NCBI GenBank assembly: GCA_030655075.1
Contig: JAURWE010000101.1
Location: forward strand, 124,001-188,000
From: Pararhizobium sp.
GTDB lineage: Bacteria > Pseudomonadota > Alphaproteobacteria > Rhizobiales > Rhizobiaceae
Reading direction: 5' to 3'
Length of the DNA stretch: 64,000 bases
This document shows, one piece after another, positions 47,480 to 54,656 of the stretch; positions within the stretch are counted from its first letter, which is position 1; each line of letters opens with the position of its first letter. Position numbers and translations under genes: made by a program. A model generated the notes under the pieces. It had not been told where the DNA came from. It ran no database searches and saw only the letters and a list, made by a program, of their open reading frames with translations.

Positions 47480-48772
47480 TCAGACGGAAGTGCGAACGGC
47501 GAGCCGTTTCCAGTCCGCATCCAAGCCTCTCAGAAATGCTCCCGCATCCTTGTCGAATATGAATTGGCTAAGACGCGCATTGAGATCGATGCCCGACGGC
47601 GGGAAGTAACGCCAAACCCCAATAGAACTCTTCCCAGATGAGACGAATGGCGTTAGATCCGATACTCTTGGATCGTCTTGCGGCGGTGCATCGACCGTTG
47701 GTGAGAATGCCAGATTGTCCCGGTTGTAGGTATGGACGACCTCTGGACGCAGCAGATAGCTGAACAAGGCATCGGCGCCCTCACGCGTTTTCCCGGAAAT
47801 CGAACGGGGGATCCAAAGCACGAGGTCGAAGACGGTGGCGCACTTTCTGTCATCGGGATTTTCAGTGGCCGGCAGCACGAACATGCCCACACGAATGTTC
47901 GGGTTGGCAGAGAGGATGGCGGAATAGGCCCAAGGCCCTTGCATCAGCATTGCGGTCTTGCCTGTGGCGTAGGCATTGCTGCCTTGCGAGTAGGTGTCGT
48001 TGAAGGCGTCTCCGTTAAAGTACGGCAGCGCCTCAACAATCCTGGCGCAGGGCGCTGCCAGGTTCTTCTCGAATGAAACCTGGGAGTTGGGGCCGATGTC
48101 AGTTCCTTGGGCCTCCATCTGGCTGATGAAGCCCGGAATGTCCGGAATCATGCTGGTGGTGACGAACTCGAACAGCCCCTGCACTACCGTCCAGATGTCT
48201 GCAAACGTTCCTTGGATAGGCGTGATGCCTCTGCTCTTGAATGTCTCGCAAACATGAACGAACTCCGACCATGTCGTCGGGACCGCAAGCCCGGCGGCGT
48301 CGAAAAGATCCCGGTTGTAGATCACGCCCTGCCCGGCAATCGAGTAGGGGACGATGTTCGTTTCATCGCCATAGTGCCCCGCGTCATTGAGCTGTTTGAG
48401 AAGGGCCGGGACGAGTCTCGGCAATTCCGGTTTTCCGGTCAAATCCGCGAGAACGCCCCGAAGCGCGTAACCTGCGTCGGCCCTCGTATAGTTCTTAAGC
48501 GCGAGGGAGACCGGCGTGTCGCGGACAAAGTCCGCCGTGACGCTGGTCAGCTGCTCCAGACTGACATCGTAATCCTGCTGCGACGCGACGAAGTCGGCTG
48601 CGACCTTCTTGAAGTAGTCGACGGTCTCGCGTTTGCCCGCCATGAACCGTATTGTCGTTCTGCCGCCAGCGTCAGAGCAGGCGCTCAGCCCAGGAAGCGC
48701 TGTGGCCAGCGCCAGGGCCCCAGCGCCCTTGAACAGGGTGCGACGGTTGATCTGTGATGATCTTATTGGCAT
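47480..48772 (-). CDS. Extracellular sugar-binding protein of ABC importer (lipoprotein, Tat-like signal)
   Basis: A 430-residue substrate-binding protein of the family-1 (MalE-like) solute-binding group. The N-terminus has NRRTLFKG, close to a twin-arginine motif, followed by a hydrophobic stretch and the lipobox LSAC (Cys near residue 32). This combination points to a Tat-exported, lipid-anchored receptor. The mature part shows IVPYSIAGQGVIYNRDLFDAAGL and GKTAMLMQGPWAYSAI, typical of sugar-binding proteins. It lies between the ATPase and permease genes. Confidence 0.9.
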   Translation of the reverse strand: MPIRSSQINRRTLFKGAGALALATALPGLSACSDAGGRTTIRFMAGKRETVDYFKKVAADFVASQQDYDVSLEQLTSVTADFVRDTPVSLALKNYTRADAGYALRGVLADLTGKPELPRLVPALLKQLNDAGHYGDETNIVPYSIAGQGVIYNRDLFDAAGLAVPTTWSEFVHVCETFKSRGITPIQGTFADIWTVVQGLFEFVTTSMIPDIPGFISQMEAQGTDIGPNSQVSFEKNLAAPCARIVEALPYFNGDAFNDTYSQGSNAYATGKTAMLMQGPWAYSAILSANPNIRVGMFVLPATENPDDRKCATVFDLVLWIPRSISGKTREGADALFSYLLRPEVVHTYNRDNLAFSPTVDAPPQDDPRVSDLTPFVSSGKSSIGVWRYFPPSGIDLNARLSQFIFDKDAGAFLRGLDADWKRLAVRTSV

Positions 48773-48796
48773 GTCAAATCCTCCTCCCCTTACCGG

Positions 48797-49891
48797 TCAC
48801 GCGGCGTCGTAGTCGGGCAAGCGCCGACCGGTTGCTGCATCGAAGACGTGCATTACCGCACGCGATGGCCGCAGCGTCAGGCGGTCACCGGCCTTGTGCT
48901 TTTCGCTGGCATCGCGGCGGATTGTGATCGAGCGCGGTTGCGGGTCATCGGTCTTGAGGTAGACGTAGGTGTCGGTGCCGAGTTCTTCGACAACTTCGAC
49001 CACGGCGCGGACGCCGGGCTCGTTCTCGGACAAGAGGTGGTATCCCTCGGGACGGGACCCGACGACAACTTTTTGCGAGGTGAGTGCCGCCTGCTGCGCC
49101 CTGCCCAGTTCGATCGGAAAGGTGCCGTATTTGATGCTGCCGTTTTCGACAGGGAACTCGAAGAGATTCATGGCCGGCGAACCGATGAAGCCGGCGACGA
49201 AGACGTTGACAGGCCGGTGGAACATCTCCATCGGCGACGCATATTGCTGCAGAATGCCGTCCTTCAACACTGCGATGCGGTCGGCCATCGTCATGGCTTC
49301 GACCTGATCGTGGGTCACGTAGAGCGTCGTCACCCCGAGGTCGCGCTGGATCTTGGAGATCTGCGTGCGGGTCTGTACGCGCAGTTTGGCATCGAGATTC
49401 GAGAGCGGCTCGTCCATGAGGAACACCGAGGGATGCCGGACGATTGCCCGCCCCATGGCGACGCGCTGGCGCTGACCGCCGGAAAGATTGGCCGGTTTGC
49501 GATCGAGATAGGGCTCCAGGTCGATCAGCTTTGCAGCCTCGTGTACCCGGCGAGCGATCTCATCCTTCGGCGTCTTTTGCAGCTTCAGATGGAACCCGAT
49601 ATTTTCGGCAACGGACATATGCGGATAGAGCGCGTAGCTCTGGAAAACCATGGCGATGTCGCGGTCACGCGGCGAGACGGCAGAAACGTTCCTGCCGCCA
49701 ATATAGACGCGGCCGCCGGTGATATACTCCAGACCGGCAAGCATCCGGATGGTCGTGCTTTTGCCACATCCCGACGGGCCGACGACGCAGACGAATTCAC
49801 CATCCTCGACGGTCAGGTCCAGTTGATGGATTGTCGGGCGTGACAATGTCGGGTACTGCAGTGTTGCCTTCTCGAAAACGACTTGCGCCAT
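48797..49891 (-). CDS. Sugar ABC transporter ATP-binding protein (MsmK/UgpC/MalK type)
   Basis: A 364-residue ATPase. Walker A is GPSGCGKSTTIRML (about 39-52), the Q-loop VFQSYALYPHMSV, the signature LSGGQRQRVAMGRAIVR (about 135-151) and Walker B FLMDEPLSNLDAKLR, with H in VTHDQVEAM. A C-terminal TOBE/MalK-like regulatory domain covers about 240-360. It is the first gene of the minus-strand operon. A promoter with a LacI-type operator lies about 290 bp upstream. Confidence 0.94.
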   Translation of the reverse strand: MAQVVFEKATLQYPTLSRPTIHQLDLTVEDGEFVCVVGPSGCGKSTTIRMLAGLEYITGGRVYIGGRNVSAVSPRDRDIAMVFQSYALYPHMSVAENIGFHLKLQKTPKDEIARRVHEAAKLIDLEPYLDRKPANLSGGQRQRVAMGRAIVRHPSVFLMDEPLSNLDAKLRVQTRTQISKIQRDLGVTTLYVTHDQVEAMTMADRIAVLKDGILQQYASPMEMFHRPVNVFVAGFIGSPAMNLFEFPVENGSIKYGTFPIELGRAQQAALTSQKVVVGSRPEGYHLLSENEPGVRAVVEVVEELGTDTYVYLKTDDPQPRSITIRRDASEKHKAGDRLTLRPSRAVMHVFDAATGRRLPDYDAA

Positions 49892-50173
49892 CTTGGTTCT
49901 TCTCCTCTCGAAAGTTGTGCTTGGCCACGCGCCATCTGTTGGGGGAATCCGGCTTTTCCGCCGGCCCCATCGCGTCGCTTCTTAAAATCCTGTAGAGTGT
50001 CAGTCGTCGTTCAACGGCTTCATTGCCGCCGACAAGCAACCGTCAGCAGACGGGCAAAACTGTCGTTTGGTTCATCGATTCCCCTCCCCTAGCGTCAGCG
50101 GACTCCCACCCGCAATATCCTCACAAGACGCAAACCCGTCCTTATTGAACCGGCAACCAAGTGAAAAACATTT

Positions 50174-50183
50174 AAAGCGCTTT
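50174..50183. promoter_or_regulatory. LacI-family operator (AAAGCGCTTT)
   Basis: A perfect 10-bp palindrome AAAGCGCTTT of the type bound by LacI/GalR-family repressors lies just downstream of the -10 element of the promoter at 50193-50220, where a bound repressor would block initiation of the sugar-importer operon. No LacI-type gene is in the window. Confidence 0.6.
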
Positions 50184-50192
50184 CAATACTTG

Positions 50193-50220
50193 ATGATATA
50201 TATGATGAACATCTTGTCAA
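50193..50220 (-). promoter_or_regulatory. Sigma-70-type promoter of the sugar ABC importer operon
   Basis: On the minus strand a perfect -35 box TTGACA (50220-50215) is followed after 16 bases by TATCAT (50198-50193), 5 of 6 matches to the -10 consensus. Transcription would begin near 50186 and run into the LacI-type operator. Confidence 0.65.
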
Positions 50221-50456
50221 GAGAAACGAGAGGAAAAGCGCGCAGATGAAGCTCATCGTTATTTCTGGGTGGGTTGGCTTCGATGGGCGTATTCGATGCA
50301 CGCATCTCAAATAGTGATCGTGAGATCGCCATTACCGGACCGAGCGTTCTGCTTCTGCTGGACAGGTTCTACCGCAATGCCGTTCATGAACGGACGATGA
50401 TGGCGCTTTCAGGCTCTCTGGGACGACACGGCGGCCTGAACATCACCATTGAATAT

Positions 50457-50858
50457 CTATCGTTCCGGCCTCGTGCGGAAAGGCCAGCCGGTGATACCGG
50501 ATGCATAGAGCGCCCACCAGACGATGACCGGCTGCAGGGCCAAACGGGGTGCGTGATACCACCAGCCGAGTTGCGCATGACCGGCGGGCAGACCGTCGAT
50601 GGCATGTTTGATATTGGCCGGAAAAACGCATACGGCGTAGAGAGCCAGACCCAGGCCGGCCGCCTTGCGCAGGCCGGGCGTCATCAGCCCCACGGCCCCG
50701 GCAATTTCGCAGATGCCCGTCAATTGCACGACCTGCTGTGGCCAGGGCACCCAGGCGGGCGTGATCAGCAGAAAGGTGTCCGGCTTTGCCAGATGCAGCA
50801 TACCGGCGATCAAGTAGAAGGCGGCGAGCGCAGCCCGCGCCCAGTCGCGCGCCGTCAC
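50457..50858 (-). CDS. DoxX family membrane protein
   Basis: A 133-residue protein with four hydrophobic segments, beginning ARAALAAFYLIAGMLHLAKPDTFL and including EIAGAVGLMTPGLRKAAGLGLALYAVCVFPANIKHA (in outline), typical of the DoxX/SURF4-like group. Its ATG overlaps the stop of the preceding protease-like gene (ATGA, 50855-50858), so it is the third member of a coupled unit. Function is unknown; some DoxX proteins act in redox or thiosulfate metabolism. Confidence 0.82.
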   Translation of the reverse strand: MTARDWARAALAAFYLIAGMLHLAKPDTFLLITPAWVPWPQQVVQLTGICEIAGAVGLMTPGLRKAAGLGLALYAVCVFPANIKHAIDGLPAGHAQLGWWYHAPRLALQPVIVWWALYASGITGWPFRTRPER

Positions 50859-51661
50859 GTCTTCTTTTTCCTGGCGACCGCCTCGACCGGTGGCGTCGTC
50901 AGCGACAGGTCGCGCATCTCTTGCGGCGTCAGGTAGTAGAGCCGGTCCGGCGGCGTTTCCAGTGCGTGCAGCCAGAGGCCGGGCTTGATGCCCATGGCGT
51001 CGAGGTGGCGGCCGACGCGGGCGGTGATCATCTGGGCGCTCGACATGGCTTCTTCGGGCGTCGGTTTCTCCTGCGCGCCATTGAAGACCTGGTGGACGCC
51101 GATGACCGCGTCCTCACCCGCTTCACGCACGGCACCGCCGGCAAAGACGATCGGGCAGGACGAGGCGCACAGCGCGCCTGTCGCAACCGACGTGGCCAGT
51201 TTCTTTTCCCGGATCAGCGCCGACATGGCGAGCGCATCATCGATCGAACCGCCCGGTGAATTCAGCGCAACGGTCTTCACATATTCGCCGCGTGTTTCGA
51301 TTTCGGCAGCAAAGCGCGCGGCCGCACCGGGATCGATGGCGCCTTCGGCGGAGAGAATGCCGCCGGGCTTGAGTTCGAAGCGGATCGCCTTCTTCAAGAC
51401 CTCGGGATCGGCGGTGATATCGGACGGCGCGCTGTTCGGCTCACCCTCCGTCAGGGCCGGCGGCAGCACCGGCATCGTGTCCGGCTGGGTGGGATCAAAG
51501 CCCGGCAGGGCGGTATTGCTGGCATTGATCTCGCGCAGGTCGATGACAAGAAACACCACCGCTGCAGCCAGCAGGCCGTAGAACACGTTGCGCATCAGGG
51601 CGCCGTCATCCATGGCCAGAAAGGCGGATTTCAGCCGTGCGGCTGTGGCGTTGACGTTCAT
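50855..51661 (-). CDS. Membrane-anchored ClpP/crotonase-fold protease-like protein (COG3904 type)
   Basis: A 268-residue protein with a short cytoplasmic start, one membrane helix (about 25-42, VFYGLLAAAVVFLVIDL), a Pro-rich linker and a C-terminal ClpP-like domain (about 90-255). The domain shows VALNSPGGSIDDALAMS (oxyanion loop), then TGALCASSCPIVFAGG with a candidate Ser nucleophile and VIGVHQVF with a candidate His. This pattern resembles periplasmic COG3904 proteins and SppA/ClpP relatives. The substrate is unknown. It overlaps its upstream and downstream neighbours by 4 bp each, so the three genes are probably one system. Confidence 0.75.
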   Translation of the reverse strand: MNVNATAARLKSAFLAMDDGALMRNVFYGLLAAAVVFLVIDLREINASNTALPGFDPTQPDTMPVLPPALTEGEPNSAPSDITADPEVLKKAIRFELKPGGILSAEGAIDPGAAARFAAEIETRGEYVKTVALNSPGGSIDDALAMSALIREKKLATSVATGALCASSCPIVFAGGAVREAGEDAVIGVHQVFNGAQEKPTPEEAMSSAQMITARVGRHLDAMGIKPGLWLHALETPPDRLYYLTPQEMRDLSLTTPPVEAVARKKKT

Positions 51662-52953
51662 GCAGGCGGGCCCTTGCGCGGCGTCTTGCCGAGGTCGAGA
51701 CTGGTGATATTGGAATCCTCGGTCTTTTCCATATGGGCAACGGTGGACACCATGTTGTCCGACAGGTCGTAGCGGTTGATGGCCTTTTGCACTTCCAACG
51801 CTTCGAGCAGTTCGGCAGCCGTGATGCGCTCGGCAAAGGGCAGGCTCTGCTCCTGTTTGCGCATGGTGCTGTGGACGATCGACAGCATGAAGATCAGCAC
51901 GGCCGGCAGAAGATCGATCGAGATCGCACCCGCCCAGCTGGGAATGAAATCCCCGGCGTAGCGCAGCACGGCTTCGGCTGAGGACAGCGGCACAAAGCGA
52001 CGCTCGGTCACCGGGTCGCGGGTGAGGATCTCGTCCGCCGCCTGCGACAGAACCTTCGATTGCGCGGCGACCGAGGTGCGGATGGTTTCCATGACCTGAT
52101 CCTGCCGGTTGGCAAGCTCGGCTTCGGCACCGCTGGCGACGGGCGCAATGAAGCCCAGCGACAGGTCGTCGGCGGCACGTTTGACCGAGGCGGCGATCGA
52201 CGTCTGCTCCAGCGAGGCGATCGTGCCGGAAATGGCCACGACCTCGGCGGAGAACTGGTCGGCGCGTGGTTCGATGGCGCCGGGGGCGGAGACCAGCGTG
52301 CGCATGGTGGCCAGATGCGTTCGGCCTTCGTCGAACAGTGAGGTCACGCGCTCGCGCGAGGCGGCAATGCCGGTTTCGAGCTCCTTCAGCTGCGCGGCCA
52401 TCTGGGTGAGAAGCTGGACGACGCTACCGGCGCCAGTGGTGCCTGTCAGGGCGCCGGTCTCGCGCTCCTGCTCGGCCAGCCGGGTAAAGCGCTCGGAGGT
52501 GCGCTGGATATCGGGCAACAGGCTCTGGGCAGCCAGCGCGTTCTGGTGCGCCTTGTCGAGGTCGGCCGTATAGTCCTCGAGCGTTTCGGCCAGATGCTGT
52601 TCCAGGGCTGCGGAGCCCGCAAGGGCTGCGGCGTTCAACCAGCTCGACATGGCCATGATCATGGCGCAGCCGAGCGCCATCACGCCCAGCATGGCGGCGC
52701 GGCCGCCGACACTGGTCACATGCGGGTAGAACCGGGCCATGTAGGTCCAGAACGCGTAGATCGCCACCGAGACCGAGCTGGAGTAGATCATGGCGGCGAA
52801 GAAGACGGCTGTGGCCGAGCCATCGAGGATGCTGCGGACGCCGAGATAGGTGAAGACGCCGGACGCCAGGGCCAGAACGGCCAGGGCAAAACGTGTCATG
52901 GTTTCAACGGCGTCGATACCGTCCTGCAAACGGTGAGAGGCACCAAGCGCCAT
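51658..52953 (-). CDS. Polytopic membrane protein with long extracytoplasmic/coiled-coil region, unknown function
   Basis: A 431-residue protein. Three hydrophobic segments near the N-terminus (about 19-43, 48-72 and 83-112) are followed by a long, mostly helical region (about 115-330) with Ala/Glu-rich coiled-coil character, then a fourth membrane helix (about 340-362, ISIDLLPAVLIFMLSIVHS) and a cytoplasmic tail. I recognise no named domain. It is the first gene of the coupled trio with the ClpP-like protein and DoxX, and the layout suggests a sensor or scaffold for the protease. Confidence 0.75.
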   Translation of the reverse strand: MALGASHRLQDGIDAVETMTRFALAVLALASGVFTYLGVRSILDGSATAVFFAAMIYSSSVSVAIYAFWTYMARFYPHVTSVGGRAAMLGVMALGCAMIMAMSSWLNAAALAGSAALEQHLAETLEDYTADLDKAHQNALAAQSLLPDIQRTSERFTRLAEQERETGALTGTTGAGSVVQLLTQMAAQLKELETGIAASRERVTSLFDEGRTHLATMRTLVSAPGAIEPRADQFSAEVVAISGTIASLEQTSIAASVKRAADDLSLGFIAPVASGAEAELANRQDQVMETIRTSVAAQSKVLSQAADEILTRDPVTERRFVPLSSAEAVLRYAGDFIPSWAGAISIDLLPAVLIFMLSIVHSTMRKQEQSLPFAERITAAELLEALEVQKAINRYDLSDNMVSTVAHMEKTEDSNITSLDLGKTPRKGPPA

Positions 52954-53025
52954 AGGTCATGTCTCCAACAAGATGTCGGTTAACAAACCATGACGATACC
53001 GGCAAAAACAAGGCCGGAACGGCGC

Positions 53026-54276
53026 TCACGTCTCGATGTGCTGGCGTTTCAGTTTCGCCAGCAGGCGCACGGTCAGAAATACCGCTGCGGCCGAGATCGC
53101 TGCCGCCGTGAAGAACAGGACTGGATAGCCAAGCTTGTCGGCTATGACGCCCGCCACCATCGAGCCGGCGAGATAGACGATGATCTGCGCGCAGGACAGA
53201 ATGGTGAAATCGGTGCCCGGCTGATCCTTGGACGACACGGCCATGAACAGGCTGAACAGGGCGACGATTTCCATGTAGCGGATCAGCGTCTGGAAGCCGG
53301 CGGCACCGATGAGCGGGGCGAGGCCGGTGAGCACGCCGATGGCGTGGAGGCCGAAGAGCAGGAAGCAGACGGTTCTGAGCACGCCGAGCAGAAGCAGCGT
53401 TCCGCTGGCGCCTGACCGGCGGACGAGATAGGCGGCGACCGCCGAGCCGGCGATCCCGGCCGTGGCCGCCGAAATACCGCTCAGATAGCCGATCGACGAC
53501 AGGGGCAGGCCGGCATCGACCAGGTAGGAGCCCTCCATCGACTTCACCAGCCCCTCGCTGGCGCGGTAGGTGAGCGCAACCGTCAGCGCCGTCACGGCTT
53601 CCGGCCGCTTTAGGAACGCTTTCAGCGACGGCCGGTTGACCGGATCGAAGGTTGCGGTCTTCTCGTCTTCGGGCATGAAGGCGATGGCGACGAGCGGCAG
53701 GGCGGAGACGACCGCAATGGTCAGGATCATCGGCTGCCAGCCGACCCATTCGTAGAGGATGAGCGAGCATGTGCCGCCGACGATGACGCTGGCGGCGACG
53801 GCGCTGCCCTGGATGGCATTGCCGACGGCGCGGTCTTCCTGGCGCAGCGCCTTGGTGGCGTAGCCGTCGGTGGCGATGTCCTGCGTCGAAGTGAGGACCG
53901 CGATGACCAGCCCGACGCTGAAAATCGCAACAATGTTGGTCGGCTCGAAGAGCGCCAGGGAGGCGATGGCGGCGACCGTGCCGAGCTGTGTCGGCAGGAT
54001 CCAGCCGCGCCTGTGGCCGATGGCCATCGGCCGGATGCGGTCGACGGCCGGTGCCCAGAGAAACTTGATGGTCAGCGGGATCATCAGAATGGCGAGAAAG
54101 CCGATGGCCGTGCGCGATACGCCGAGCTCGCGCATGATCGGCGGCACCGCCGCCACCAGCAGATAACCGGGAATACCCTGCGCCAGATAGAGACCGGCAA
54201 GAACCGCAAACAGGCGGAGGCGCGAGCGCCTTCCCGGTTCGGCCTCGGTCTGCGGGATGGCAGGGGAGATCGACAT
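53026..54276 (-). CDS. RhtX/FptX-family siderophore transporter (MFS)
   Basis: A 416-residue MFS permease with about 12 membrane segments. After a short tail it starts LAGLYLAQGIPGYLLVAAVPPIMRELGVS, which fits the AmpG-like RhtX/FptX single-component siderophore importers. STQDIATDGYATKAL is another family landmark. The ATG at 54276 is chosen; the frame extends upstream antisense to the TonB receptor leader. It lies in an apparent operon behind the TonB receptor and the small conserved protein at 54278, which supports a role in moving a ferric siderophore across the inner membrane. Confidence 0.85.
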   Translation of the reverse strand: MSISPAIPQTEAEPGRRSRLRLFAVLAGLYLAQGIPGYLLVAAVPPIMRELGVSRTAIGFLAILMIPLTIKFLWAPAVDRIRPMAIGHRRGWILPTQLGTVAAIASLALFEPTNIVAIFSVGLVIAVLTSTQDIATDGYATKALRQEDRAVGNAIQGSAVAASVIVGGTCSLILYEWVGWQPMILTIAVVSALPLVAIAFMPEDEKTATFDPVNRPSLKAFLKRPEAVTALTVALTYRASEGLVKSMEGSYLVDAGLPLSSIGYLSGISAATAGIAGSAVAAYLVRRSGASGTLLLLGVLRTVCFLLFGLHAIGVLTGLAPLIGAAGFQTLIRYMEIVALFSLFMAVSSKDQPGTDFTILSCAQIIVYLAGSMVAGVIADKLGYPVLFFTAAAISAAAVFLTVRLLAKLKRQHIET

Positions 54277-54277
54277 G

Positions 54278-54655
54278 TCAGGCCTTTCCGGCGGTGAGAT
54301 GGGCAAGGGCGAAGGCAAAGGCATCCTCGCTGTCATTGGTGACGTGAACGGGAATGGACCAGAGGCGGGCAAAGGATTGCTGCGAGCGCGGATTGGGCTT
54401 TTCCCGCACCAGTGCCAAGGCCCGGCAGGTGCCGGAAATATGCGCGCGCGTGCGCTTGGCCCAGGCCGATTGCCTGATTTCACCGTCACGCGAGAGATGC
54501 CTGTGCCCGGAAATATCAACCACCATAACAAACGGCGTCTCGATCGCACCGATGCGATCGAGAGCGTCAAGATATTCGTCCTCATCCGCATCCTGATGCG
54601 GAAGACAGAGGTGAAGATGGACAAGTCCATCCCCACGGATCGTCAGGCTGATCAT
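54278..54655 (-). CDS. Small conserved protein of the siderophore-uptake operon
   Basis: A 125-residue soluble protein with no signal peptide. The alternation of strands and helices (TPFVMVVDISGHRHLS, then WAKRTRAHISGTCRALALV and FALAHLTAG) resembles a STAS/SpoIIAA-like fold, but I cannot assign a family. It sits between the TonB receptor (1 bp away) and the RhtX-like permease (1 bp away), so it is translationally linked to both and very likely acts in ferric-siderophore handling or its control. Confidence 0.7.
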   Translation of the reverse strand: MISLTIRGDGLVHLHLCLPHQDADEDEYLDALDRIGAIETPFVMVVDISGHRHLSRDGEIRQSAWAKRTRAHISGTCRALALVREKPNPRSQQSFARLWSIPVHVTNDSEDAFAFALAHLTAGKA

Positions 54656-54656
54656 C

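Larger units (their letters stand above)
49892..50456. other. Intergenic region upstream of the ABC importer operon
   Basis: A 565-bp stretch. It holds the minus-strand promoter and operator (50174-50220) and a long leader of about 290 nt before the ATPase gene. On the plus strand an open segment from 50274 encodes a peptide starting MGVFDARISNSD with VLLLLDRFYRN, resembling the start of some periplasmic sensor domains. It runs into the antisense of doxX, so it is at best a gene remnant. A 22-codon ORF with a GAGAGGA site starts at 50247. I see no complete gene. Confidence 0.5.

Noticed and set aside
50274..50936. 220-codon plus-strand frame across doxX
   Set aside because: Beyond about codon 70 it is the antisense of doxX and the protease-like gene; only the first part could be a remnant.
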